From RI-153 sp963721725 (GTDB taxonomy: Bacteria > Chloroflexota > Anaerolineae > Caldilineales > Caldilineaceae), in assembly GCA_963721725.1 (NCBI GenBank), contig CAVRLX010000022.1, positions 1 through 64,000 on the forward strand: 64,000 nucleotides of DNA. Reading direction: 5' to 3'. Within the stretch, counting starts at the first letter, position 1, and every line of letters starts with the position of its first letter. The notes beneath the pieces were generated by a model, which was not told the DNA's origin, did no database searches, and saw only the letters and a list, made by a program, of their open reading frames with translations. The position numbers were made by a program, and so were the translations under genes. Of this stretch, positions 55,998-64,000 are shown piece by piece.

Positions 55998-56073
55998 GAC
56001 CTTTTTGCTTCATGGTTCAATTCCTCTTGGCCCAGTCAGAATCTTTAACCACATTCACAAGGAGAGATGTACG

Positions 56074-57429
56074 ATGACTTCAAGCAAGATGACACGACGC
56101 CAGTTGCTCAAATGGATGGGGATGAGTACAGCCGCCGTAGGATTGGCAGCCTGTGCGCCTGCGCCAGGCGCAGGGCCCACCGCAGGGGAAAGTAGCGGAT
56201 CTGCGCCTGATGGCGCCAAGAAAACCATGAGTATCGCCACCTATGCCATTACTTTCCACGAGTGGCAGCGCCAGCTTTCACGCGAATGGGCAGAACAGAA
56301 CCCCGATGTCGAACTCGACATTCAGGAAATTATCTACGCTGATATGCCCAAACTGCAACTAACCATGACCGCCTCCGGTACGCTTTGGGATGTGCTTTTT
56401 AGTGGCATTAAATGGTATCCATTCTCCGCAGTTTCCGGGGCATTTCTCGTTCTGGACGACTACATTGATGCGTCGGAGGATCTGAACATTGACGACTTCT
56501 TCCAGACCGCGGTCGATGGCTGCCGTGTAGATAGCAAAATGTATGGGTTGCCCTACGAGATGCACCCTGGCAATCCTGCCCTGGTCATCTATAACAAAGA
56601 TATTCTTGACGCCAAAGGGCTGGACTACCCACAGGATGACTGGACGACATTACAGTACGCGGAACTGGCACAACAGGCAACCGACGCTGACAACAATATC
56701 TATGGCACGCAGTATCTCCCCGGCAACTACTATGACTTCTCCAACCTCAGCCGCTCCTATGGCAGCGAACTGTTGGGCGACGAAGGCAAAACATTCAACT
56801 TCAACGTGAAGCAGGAATGTATTGATGCTGCCGAGTGGGTTTGGTCGCTGCGCAACGAATTGAGCTGCGCCCCATCGCTAGATGAAGCACAGGGTCTACA
56901 GTTCACGGCGGGCACGCTGGCGACCTCGACCTTTGGCCTCTACGCCGTGCGCGACTTACAAGATACGATTGCAGACAAATTTGCTTATGATTTGGCGTTG
57001 CATCCAACGGGACCAGAGGGCATCCGCGGCTACAACGCCTTCGTATCGATCTTCTCGGCCTATTCGGGTACGAAGAATCCTGACGAAGCCTTTGACTTGA
57101 TCAAATATCTGCTGCGCAGTGAATCAGGCATTTTCATTGTACTCAACCCGCCCTCGTACCCGATTCCGCGCAAATCTGTGTGGACCAATGCCGAAGTGAT
57201 GGCGGAACTGCATCCTATCTTCCAACGGGCGTATGCCATGATGTCGGACACTTCCATCCCTGGCCCCTTTGCCATGCCCTATAATGTCCGCTTCCAGGAA
57301 TTTCAGGACACCTGGGCCAACACCACCCCCGACCTTTTCTACGGTGAGATTGGATTCGAAGAGGGGATGCAACTCGTCCAGGACGAATGCCAGGAGATCC
57401 TCGATCTGCCCCGGCCTACATCTGCCTAG
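56074..57429 (+). CDS. sugar-binding lipoprotein with Tat-like signal
   Basis: A 451-residue SBP_bac_1 protein. The signal MTSSKMTRRQLLKWMGMSTA has twin Arg (8-9) followed by lipobox GLAAC (Cys27), pointing to Tat export and lipid anchoring. Segments VDSKMYGLPYEMHPGNPALV, YNKDILDAKGLDYP and EAFDLIKYLLRSESG are family-typical. The ATG at 56,074 follows AAGGAGAG. It is followed by a large hairpin and two sugar-acid dehydratase genes on the same strand, so the ligand may be a sugar acid or a precursor of one. Confidence 0.92.
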   Translation: MTSSKMTRRQLLKWMGMSTAAVGLAACAPAPGAGPTAGESSGSAPDGAKKTMSIATYAITFHEWQRQLSREWAEQNPDVELDIQEIIYADMPKLQLTMTASGTLWDVLFSGIKWYPFSAVSGAFLVLDDYIDASEDLNIDDFFQTAVDGCRVDSKMYGLPYEMHPGNPALVIYNKDILDAKGLDYPQDDWTTLQYAELAQQATDADNNIYGTQYLPGNYYDFSNLSRSYGSELLGDEGKTFNFNVKQECIDAAEWVWSLRNELSCAPSLDEAQGLQFTAGTLATSTFGLYAVRDLQDTIADKFAYDLALHPTGPEGIRGYNAFVSIFSAYSGTKNPDEAFDLIKYLLRSESGIFIVLNPPSYPIPRKSVWTNAEVMAELHPIFQRAYAMMSDTSIPGPFAMPYNVRFQEFQDTWANTTPDLFYGEIGFEEGMQLVQDECQEILDLPRPTSA

Positions 57430-57449
57430 ACTGTGATCCTGTATATCGT

Positions 57450-57502
57450 GCCCCTGATACCGATAGGGGAGGACAATCTCCTCCCCTATCGGTATCAGGG
57501 GC
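57450..57502. repeat. 24-bp perfect inverted repeat
   Basis: Arms 57,450-57,473 and 57,479-57,502 with loop CAATC, core CCTGATACCGATAGGGGAGG. No T-tract follows, so it is probably an mRNA-processing or REP-type stem separating transporter and dehydratase parts of the operon. Confidence 0.75.
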
Positions 57503-57579
57503 GCTTGCTTTCTGCTGACCCTGGCATCACAGCCAACCTCACCCTTGATCATCTCCCCACATTTCGCCCTGGAGGACTC

Positions 57580-58722
57580 ATGAAAATCGCCCACATCGAT
57601 CAATTCTTTCCCCGCCCCCGCACCCGTCTGGTCAAGATCACCACCGACAATGGACTGGTGGGCTGGGGCGAAACAACGCTGGAAGGCAAGCCCAAGAGCG
57701 TCCACGCCGCCGTGGAAGAACTGGCCGACTATCTGATTGGCAAAGATCCACTGCGCATTGAACACCACTGGCAGCACATCTATCGGTCGGCCTTCTTTCG
57801 CGGTGGCAATGTGCTGATGACCGCACTCTCTGGCATCGACCAAGCCCTGTGGGACATTGCCGGTAAGTTCTACGGCGCGCCTGCCTATGCACTCATGGGC
57901 GGCGCTGTGCGCGATCGTATCCGGGTCTACGCCCACTGGGGCATCCGCGATATGAGCGACGAAGGATTGGCAGCCTCCAAAGCCCGCTTGGAAAAGCTGC
58001 AAAAGAGCGGCTACACGGCCTATAAAAGCGGGCCAGGCGGCAAGTGGCGGGCACACGAACCGCCCGCCGTCATCGACGAATTTGTAAAGCGCGCCTATCT
58101 CATGCGTGAATGGGTGGGGCCAGAGGTGGAACTCTGTTTCGACTTTCACGGCAAAATGACGCCAGGCTTGGCGATTGAAATCTGCCACGAATTGAAGGGG
58201 ATGCGCCCTATGTTTGTGGAAGAACCCGTGCCCCAGGAAAATGTGGATGCCCTCAAACAAGTGTCGGATCATGTGCCTTTTCCCATTGCCACCGGCGAGC
58301 GGTTGCTGACGCGCTGGGCCTTCCGCGAGGTTTTTGAAAAGCAGGCGGTCAGCTATATTCAGCCCGACGGCTCCCATGTGGGCGGCATCACCGAACTGAA
58401 AAAAGTGGCAAATATGGCCGAGGTCTACTATATGCACATCATGCCCCACTGCGCCATTGGCCCGGTGGCCCTGGCTGCGTGTATGCAGGTGGACGCTGTG
58501 GTTCCCAACTTTTTGGTCCAAGAACAGGTAGATTTTAGCCTGGGCGCGGGGCTGTTGGAAGAAGATTGGTTGGTGGTCAACGGCCATGTGGAACTGCCCA
58601 CAAAGCCGGGGCTAGGCTTCGAGATCAACGCCGCCGAGGCGGAACAGAATCACATCGCCTATACCGAAGAACTGGGCGGCGAATTCTTCTATGAGCAGGA
58701 TGGCAGTGTGGCCGATTGGTGA
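57580..58722 (+). CDS. dgoD: D-galactonate dehydratase-like enzyme
   Basis: A 380-residue enolase-superfamily dehydratase. The catalytic set matches E. coli DgoD with a constant offset of +5: metal ligands D188 (CFDFHG), E214 (FVEEP) and E240 (TGERLL), acid/base H190 and H290 (IMPHCAIGP). The capping domain includes KITTDNGLVGWGETTLEGKP. It probably converts D-galactonate to 2-keto-3-deoxygalactonate, though other hexonates are possible. GGAGGACTC precedes the ATG at 57,580. It follows the ABC system and precedes a RspA/ManD-like gene. No KDGal kinase or aldolase is in the window. Confidence 0.88.
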   Translation: MKIAHIDQFFPRPRTRLVKITTDNGLVGWGETTLEGKPKSVHAAVEELADYLIGKDPLRIEHHWQHIYRSAFFRGGNVLMTALSGIDQALWDIAGKFYGAPAYALMGGAVRDRIRVYAHWGIRDMSDEGLAASKARLEKLQKSGYTAYKSGPGGKWRAHEPPAVIDEFVKRAYLMREWVGPEVELCFDFHGKMTPGLAIEICHELKGMRPMFVEEPVPQENVDALKQVSDHVPFPIATGERLLTRWAFREVFEKQAVSYIQPDGSHVGGITELKKVANMAEVYYMHIMPHCAIGPVALAACMQVDAVVPNFLVQEQVDFSLGAGLLEEDWLVVNGHVELPTKPGLGFEINAAEAEQNHIAYTEELGGEFFYEQDGSVADW

Positions 58723-58804
58723 GAGTATAAGCTCCATTCCGCCTCTCTTTTTCTTGGAATACGCAGGTTGCAAGTTTGCAGGTTGCAGGTATGATAAGCG
58801 TGTC

Positions 58805-58915
58805 GTTTCTTTCCCACCCGGTAACTATAGAGCTTCAGATGCGACGCACTGGTTTGAATTAGGCTACAACACTGAATCCTCTCCTGACCAGTGCGTCGCA
58901 CCTGAATCGTTACCC
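58805..58915. repeat. palindromic element related to one at 45.9 kb
   Basis: Left end GGTAACTATAGAGC...GATGCGACGCACTGG and right end CCAGTGCGTCGCACCTGAA...CGTTACC form a ~100-base imperfect inverted repeat. The right arm matches the 45,892-45,938 element with one change in about 22 bases. Confidence 0.55.
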
Positions 58916-58973
58916 CACCCACTTGTAACTGACCACCTAACCCGCTCTTTTCATCATCATCGGAGGTAACTTT

Positions 58974-60178
58974 GTGTCTAAACCTGTAACTATCCAAGAC
59001 GTACAGGTCATCACCACACAGCCCGCCGGCTCCCGGCTGGTCATCGTCAAGGTGATCACGTCGGAACCCGGGTTGTACGGCTTGGGATGTGCCACCTTTA
59101 CCCAACGCTTTCATGCTGTGGTAACCGCCATCGAGAAGCATCTCAAGCCCTTTGTGATTGGCCGCGATGTCTCGCGTATTGAAGAACTCTATCGCATGGC
59201 AACGGTGCATAGTTATTGGCGCAACGGCCCCGTGCTCAACAACGCCATTTCCGGCATCGATCAGGCCCTGTGGGATATTAAGGGCAAGCTGGCAAACATG
59301 CCGGTTTATGAACTGTTGGGCGGCAAATGTCGCGAAGCAGCAGCCTGCTATGCCCACGCCAATGGACGCAGCCCCGCCGAAGTGGCCGACAATGTACGCC
59401 GCCACCAAGAGGCAGGCTATCGCTACATCCGCGTGCAGATGGGCGGCTATGGCGGTGAGTCAAACCTGCCCGCTGCGCCGGACAATTCGCCATCGGGCCA
59501 TTACTATGACCCACGCGCCTATATGCGCAACATGCTCGACATGATCGGCCATGTGCGCTGGATGTTGGGCCAGAAGTCGAACTGCTCCACGATATCCACG
59601 AGCGGTTGCAGCCCATTGACGCCGTGCAGTTTGCCAAAGATGTGGAACAGTACAAGCTCTTCTTCCTCGAAGATGCCCTGGCCCCCGAAGATATTGAGTG
59701 GTTCGAACGCATCCGCGAACAGTGCGCTACGCCGTTGGCAATGGGTGAGCTGTTTAATAACCCGCGCGAATGGCAGCCGTTGATCTCAGGCAAACTCATC
59801 GACTTCATCCGTATGCACGTCAGTCAGATGGGTGGCATCACGCCCGCCCGCGCTGTCACACTGCACGCCCAGGTCTACGGCATCCGCACGGCTTGGCACG
59901 GACCGGGAGACACTTCGCCCGTGGGCCACGCGGCCAATCTGCATATCGACCTGTGGGCACCCAATTTTGGCATTCAAGAATGGTGCCGCTTTAACGAGCT
60001 CGTCTACGAAATGTTCCCTGGCCTGCCCGAAGTGCGCGGCGGCTATATGTACCCCAACGACAAGCCCGGTTTGGGCATTGATATTGACGAAAAGCTGGCG
60101 GCCAAATATCCCTGCGAAGATAGTGTGGAGTTCTGGACCCAAACACGCTGGCCCGACGGCAGCCCTGCCCGTCCGTAG
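58974..60178 (+). pseudogene. RspA/ManD-like dehydratase, one frameshift
   Basis: A mannonate-dehydratase-like (starvation-sensing RspA) enolase-superfamily enzyme of about 402 residues. The GTG start follows CGGAGG. Blocks: ISGIDQALWDIKGKLANMPV, AACYAHANGRSP, RYIRVQMGGYGG; then after the shift ELLHDIHERLQPIDAVQFA with the D-x-H pair, FLEDALAPED, MGELFNNPREW, and TAWHGPGDTSPVGHAAN. The shift near 59,570 is explained by one missing C in GGGCCAGAAG (GPEVELLHD would need GGCCCA), so a homopolymer error is likely and the gene may be functional. Terminal gene of the second ABC operon. Confidence 0.87.
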
Positions 60179-60303
60179 CCACTGCGTAGACCACAGAGTG
60201 CACAGAGTTTTTCACAGAGGACGCGGAGTTTTTCGCCTGAACTTCTCTGCGATCTTTGTCTCTTTGCGGTGAAATCTCCCTGCAGTAGACGTACCAGATG
60301 ATA

Positions 60304-60340
60304 ACCAAGGGGGCGCGGATCAAATCTGCGCCCCCTTGGT
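60304..60340. terminator. bidirectional terminator
   Basis: ACCAAGGGGGCGCGGAT (60,304-60,320) and ATCTGCGCCCCCTTGGT (60,324-60,340), 17-bp arms with one G-T, loop CAA. It lies between the convergent ManD-like and amidohydrolase genes. Confidence 0.75.
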
Positions 60341-60351
60341 CTGCCTGTCTA

Positions 60352-61969
60352 TCACCCCTGGCGATAAGTCACACGCCCATCGCACACCGTGAGCAGAGGG
60401 CGCACGGTTTTAATATCCTCGGGCGCAGTAGCGAAGAGATCCGCTGAGAGCAGAACCAGATCGGCCAGCATCCCGACTTTCAGTTTCCCCTTCACCTCTT
60501 CCTGAAATTCCGCATAGGCCGCCCCCGCTGTGTACCCGTAGAGCAGCGCTTCCAATGTCTGGGCTTGAAAGGGATCGCTGGCTTGCCACGGTTTGCGGTT
60601 CAGCCCGGCATAGAGGCCGAAATAGGGATCTTGGCTGACCACCGGCCAATCGCTGCCATAGGCCAATCTGGCCCCAGCCTGGCGCAACGTCTCCCACGCA
60701 AAGCTATAGCGCCAGCGCGCCCGCCCCGCCCGGCTCGGCCAGATGTCGGCATCGCGGCTGGTGAGCGGCGTGTGCAGTGGCTGCATCGAGGCAACTACAT
60801 CCAACTCGGCAAAACGCCCAATGTCATCGGGGTGGATCACCTCGATATGTTCCACACGGTGGCGGCTGTCGCGCACGCCGTTGACGCTGCGCGGATGGGC
60901 ATAACCGTCCAGCGTACGCCGCACCGCGCCATCCCCACAGGCGTGGACGAAGATCTGTAAGCCCAGACGGTCGGCTTCCGCGGCAATCGCGTTGAAATGG
61001 TCCGCCGAATAGAGCGCGCTGCCGCGGTTGCCGGGATCCGTGGCGTAATCGTCCACCATCAACCCGGTGTACGATTCCAACACGCCATCCATAAAGAGTT
61101 TGACGGAACCACAACGCATCATGCCATCGGGGCATTGGCGCTTCCAGTCGGCAGCTTCTTGCAGATCCGCAAGCTGTGTGTGCGGGGTAATGTCATAGGG
61201 CAGATAGACGCGCAGCATCAGCTCGCCCCGATCTGCCATCCCTGCATAAAGGGTGCGCTGATTGTGACGGCTGTCCATGTTATGGACGCTGGTGATGCCC
61301 AGGGCCGCGGCTTCTTCCATGCCTTTTTGTAACAACCGGCGCGTCTGCGCTTCGGTGTGTGGCGGGATCAGATCGCGGATGGCGCGGGCGGCAGGCGGTT
61401 CGCGTAGTTCTGCCGGTAGCCGTGCCGCTATCTGGATCCATTACAATTTCGCTGTTGGGACCCACGCCTTCTCGTCCGTACAGAATGCCGCCCATCTCCA
61501 GCGCCCGGGTATTGGCCCAATAGGTGTGGCCGTCAAACGCCGTCAGAAAGACGGGTCGGTCGGCAATATAGCGGTCGAGAAAGTGGCGATCCAGTGGCTG
61601 CCCTGGTTTGATAATGTTATAGACGACTTGACGACCGATGACCCATTCATTGTCATGGTTTTCGGTGGCCCATTCTTGCAGCATTTGGCCCAGTTCATCC
61701 AGGCTGTGAGCTGCGCGCAACTGGGCCGCATCCAGCCCCAGCGACCCCATGAGCAGATGATAGTGGGCGTCGATAAAGCCGGGCATCAGTGTCTGGCCCT
61801 GGCCGTCGATGACCTCCGTTTGCGGACCGCGCCACGGTTCGGCGTCGGCGCTGCTGCCCACAAAGACAATTTTGTTGCCGCGCACGGCCACCGCTTCGGC
61901 CCAAGGTTGGGCCGCATCTACGGTATAGACGCGGGCATTGGTGATCAGAATATCAGCGTGTTGTGTCAT
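60352..61969 (-). pseudogene. YtcJ-type amidohydrolase, one frameshift
   Basis: An amidohydrolase-3 family enzyme of about 539 residues. The first frame (61,969 to ~61,435) has ILITNARVYTVDAAQPWAEA, TLMPGFIDAHYHLLMGSLG with metal-binding His, and DGHTYWANTRAL. The second frame (to 60,352) has ITSVHNMDS, VKLFMDGVLESYTGLM, IFVHACGDGAVRRTLD, HRVEHIEVI, LAYGSDWPV and the C-terminal TIRRLLTVCDGRV-like end. A single indel near 61,435 separates them. The substrate is unknown; family members hydrolyse amides or imides. It has its own start and shares no operon with its neighbours. Confidence 0.87.
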
Positions 61970-62104
61970 TGGGTTTCTTTCTGTGGTTTGGACTCAGCGG
62001 TCAATGATAGACGAAGGACGAAACCTTTTTATGATTTCGTCCTTCGTCTGTTCTGATTTATTGCAATATTGCACATCAATCCCTGTTGCTTACCTCTTAG
62101 GCGG

Positions 62105-62467
62105 CTATTCGGTTCGCCACGGACGTAAATAGTCAGCGATGCGAATGATTTCGTTGATGGTTGTCCCGGTTTCCAGGGGATCCCAGACAATCAATTTGCG
62201 ATCCCGGCTTATATAGTACTTCTCGCGTTGTTCTAGCTCTGCATTACGCAATGTGGGAATCCACCAGAGTGGAATTTCAAGATTACGCCCATCGGTCAGT
62301 TCAAGGCGCAAGTAGGACTCATTTTCATGTTCGACGAAACGCAGAGCGTGGAGCATTGGCTCACTGGGCCACGTGTATTCGGCCACGTCTGACAAAACTG
62401 AGTATGCCAAAGGTTGCGTTTTTGACACACCGTTCTCAACCAAGTCCAGCACGGCGTCTGTACTCAT
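62105..62467 (-). CDS. DUF2442 protein
   Basis: A 120-residue protein whose middle matches DUF2442: RLELTDGRNLEIPLWWIPTL, then RNAELEQREKYYISRDRKLI and VWDPLE. It lies downstream of, and overlaps by 32 bases, a DUF4160 gene. DUF4160/DUF2442 pairs are frequent in genomes rich in TA genes and are suspected TA modules, but no activity is established. The long N-terminal extension (~45 residues) is unusual. Confidence 0.82.
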   Translation of the reverse strand: MSTDAVLDLVENGVSKTQPLAYSVLSDVAEYTWPSEPMLHALRFVEHENESYLRLELTDGRNLEIPLWWIPTLRNAELEQREKYYISRDRKLIVWDPLETGTTINEIIRIADYLRPWRTE

Positions 62468-62699
62468 TCCACACCTCCAGATATTGTCTGCGGCGATCTT
62501 TGATGATGTTCAGAGCAGCCGTTAGTTGTTGTTTCGTCAACCGACCCTGCCGTTGCACCAACAGATCATCCAGCCAGATTTTGGCATCGTGATCCGTCTC
62601 TCGACCGACTGCTACATGGATAGAAGGACGACCCTCCCACAGATCAGCCGCATGAAAGTAGAACTTGAACTCTCGGACGCGATCAACATTGGGACTCAT
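62436..62699 (-). CDS. DUF4160 protein
   Basis: An 87-residue DUF4160 protein: REFKFYFHAADLWEGRPSIH with HVAVGRE, the AKIWLDDLLV strand, GRLTKQQLTAALNIIKDRRR and YLEVWNEYRRRAG. It retains the family order although the usual HxPPHVH becomes GRPSIHVAV. First gene of the overlapping pair with DUF2442. Role unproven; possibly the toxin-like partner. Confidence 0.82.
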   Translation of the reverse strand: MSPNVDRVREFKFYFHAADLWEGRPSIHVAVGRETDHDAKIWLDDLLVQRQGRLTKQQLTAALNIIKDRRRQYLEVWNEYRRRAGLG

Positions 62700-62846
62700 C
62701 TAAACCTCGAATCCCGTCTGTTGTCACTATTGTTAGCAGCAGTTCACCTTCCGGGAAGGTTGTCCTCAACTGCGTAACTCCTATATTGTATGAAAATTAG
62801 CGTACTTTTCCAAGTTTCATACAATGCTCAAGACCGTACCTATCTA

Positions 62847-62887
62847 AACAGAACCCATGAGATAGTAGACCTCATGGGTTCTGTTTT
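62847..62887. terminator. terminator of solute-binding protein gene
   Basis: AAACAGAACCCATGAG (62,847-62,862) and CTCATGGGTTCTGTTT (62,872-62,887), perfect 16-bp arms with a 9-base loop. The arms end in T runs on either strand. Confidence 0.8.
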
Positions 62888-62946
62888 TAACTCAGAAATT
62901 ATAGGGGGTCACACGGCTTGGATTGTTGCCTTCCTCTTCGTGAATA

Positions 62947-64000
62947 TTACTGAATCGCCCAGTTTTCCACGTCCCAAGTCAGGCTGCCCCACATGCTCAC
63001 GGTGAAACCGCTGAGCCGGTTGGAGGTGCCATAGCCCTCGGTGAAGAGGAAGATATTGAGCACAGGCAGTTCCTCGGCGATCAGATTCGCCAAGTCACAA
63101 TAAGCAGCCTTGCGCTCTTCTTTGTCCAGTGTCGCACCGGCGGCTGCAATCGCAGCGTCGGCGTCCGCATTCACCCAGCGCATGTAGTTCGAGCCGGCAG
63201 GATTCTCTACCGAGGGGATTGTGGTGGACGAGAAGAGATCGGCAACCGTGGCCTGGGGTTCTGTGCCCAGCCGTGAATCGTAGATAAGCATATCGAAGTT
63301 GCCGGTCTTGCGCGGTGAACCATCGGCCAACGATCCAAAGATAATCGAGAAGTCGTCGTTCTGGATCGTGGCTTCCACGCCCACGGCTTTCCACATTTCC
63401 AACAGCGCTTCTTCCAACTGCACCAGCGGCTGGAAGTTGGTATAGCCTTCCAGTTGCAGGCTCAGCTTCTGGCCGTCCTTCTCGCGGATGCCGTCGCCAT
63501 CGCTATCGACAAAACCGGCTTCGTCGAGCAGGGCGTTGGCTGCTTCCACGTCATAGGGATAGGGGCGCGCAATATCACACTGATACCAGCCATAGGCAAA
63601 GGGGCTGGTGGCTGGTGAGGTGCCTTCGTTAACCTCGTTGATGATGGTGTCGTAGTCGATGGCGTGGGCCAAAGCCTGGCGCACACGCACATCCCCCAAG
63701 AGCGGGTGGGCTGGCTCGGCACCGGGATCGTTGTCAAAAGGCTGGCTCAGGTTAAAGTAGATCGCCATGTTCCACGGGCCGGGGATTTGTTGCAGGCTGG
63801 CAACGCCCTCGGCCTGGGAATCGTAGACATCTTTATCCGCGCCGGGCCACAGATGTACATCGCCCTCGCCCTGGATCATCATGGCGGTCTGCGCGCCGGG
63901 GTCGGGGATGATACGGAAGATCAGGCGGTCGATCTGGGGCTTGCCCGCTTCGTAGTAATTGGGATTGCGATCCATCACAATGTTGTCGCCAGCGTTCCAC
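62947..64000 (-). CDS. oligopeptide-type solute-binding protein (partial)
   Basis: The C-terminal ~350 residues of an SBP_bac_5 (DppA/OppA-like) protein; the N-terminus with its signal lies beyond base 64,000. Reading in from the edge gives WNAGDNIVMDRNPNYYEAGK, a conserved block of the family. Further segments are DVRVRQALAHAIDYDTIINE, DVEAANALLDEAGFVDSDGD and YDSRLGTEPQATVADLFSS. A calcium-loop-like DSDGDGIREKDG is present, as in many members. It would deliver peptides or other solutes to a Dpp/Opp-type ABC transporter encoded outside the window. Confidence 0.9.
   Translation of the reverse strand, partial: WNAGDNIVMDRNPNYYEAGKPQIDRLIFRIIPDPGAQTAMMIQGEGDVHLWPGADKDVYDSQAEGVASLQQIPGPWNMAIYFNLSQPFDNDPGAEPAHPLLGDVRVRQALAHAIDYDTIINEVNEGTSPATSPFAYGWYQCDIARPYPYDVEAANALLDEAGFVDSDGDGIREKDGQKLSLQLEGYTNFQPLVQLEEALLEMWKAVGVEATIQNDDFSIIFGSLADGSPRKTGNFDMLIYDSRLGTEPQATVADLFSSTTIPSVENPAGSNYMRWVNADADAAIAAAGATLDKEERKAAYCDLANLIAEELPVLNIFLFTEGYGTSNRLSGFTVSMWGSLTWDVENWAIQ

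Noticed and set aside
1..64000. CRISPR array or cas genes
   Set aside because: No short repeats with regular unique spacers and no Cas motifs. The repeats found are coding tandem repeats, TA-cassette elements and palindromes.

Overview
The window looks like a chromosomal segment of a GC-rich, heterotrophic, probably filamentous Chloroflexota bacterium (Caldilineales/Anaerolineae-like). This is an inference from gene content: CUT1-type sugar ABC transporters without their ATPase, several enolase-superfamily sugar-acid dehydratases, XRE/NB-ARC/TPR regulators, a CHAT protein, CruF and CrtB carotenoid enzymes, and dense toxin-antitoxin (TA) genes. No rRNA, tRNA, CRISPR array, phage module or replication origin was seen. 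Many genes carry one or a few indels. Some sit at homopolymers or short repeats and may be consensus errors; others, clustered at 1-2 kb, 7-8 kb and 10-22 kb, look like real decay.

Layout. 0-5.1 kb: broken D-2-hydroxyacid dehydrogenase and NmrA-like genes, an IS4-type element, an intact enolase-superfamily dehydratase and a broken Ada-like zinc protein. 5.2-9.9 kb: an all-minus-strand array of about seven TA cassettes (DUF4258/YgiT, DUF433/DUF5615 twice, PIN pairs). Five successive cassettes are each preceded by the same ~65-75 bp element, which reads as a terminator hairpin followed by an extended -10 promoter. 10-13 kb: an FdrA fragment and a frameshifted XRE/NB-ARC/TPR regulator. 13.4-21.2 kb: a secreted DUF4874/DUF4832-like protein with tandem 77-residue repeats, then heavily decayed repeat domains and a beta-propeller. 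21.4-23.3 kb: a dead ISNCY-like transposase and HigA with a deleted HigB.

23.4-37 kb: NagA; an SH3b secreted protein coupled to a CHAT-TM-TPR protein; the conserved transglutaminase / alpha-E / circularly permuted ATP-grasp gene set; a translationally coupled operon of a membrane protein, an alpha/beta hydrolase, CruF and PlsY; and a CarH-type MerR/B12 photoreceptor. The photoreceptor is divergent from crtB, so carotenoid synthesis is probably light controlled.

38.4-49.7 kb: a LacI-controlled alpha-glucoside operon (LacI, beta-phosphoglucomutase-GH65 phosphorylase fusion, solute-binding lipoprotein, two permeases) with a double palindromic operator. This is followed by an SDR, a GH88 unsaturated uronyl hydrolase and a ThDP enzyme. 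50-54 kb: an amidohydrolase overlapping a Rieske ferredoxin, a half-size EamA transporter and a DinB-ankyrin fusion. 54-60 kb: a second ABC operon (permease, permease, Tat-type lipoprotein) leading into a DgoD-like galactonate dehydratase and a RspA/ManD-like dehydratase, consistent with sugar-acid uptake and catabolism. 60-64 kb: a YtcJ-type amidohydrolase, a DUF4160/DUF2442 pair and the C-terminal part of an oligopeptide-type solute-binding protein that runs off the window.
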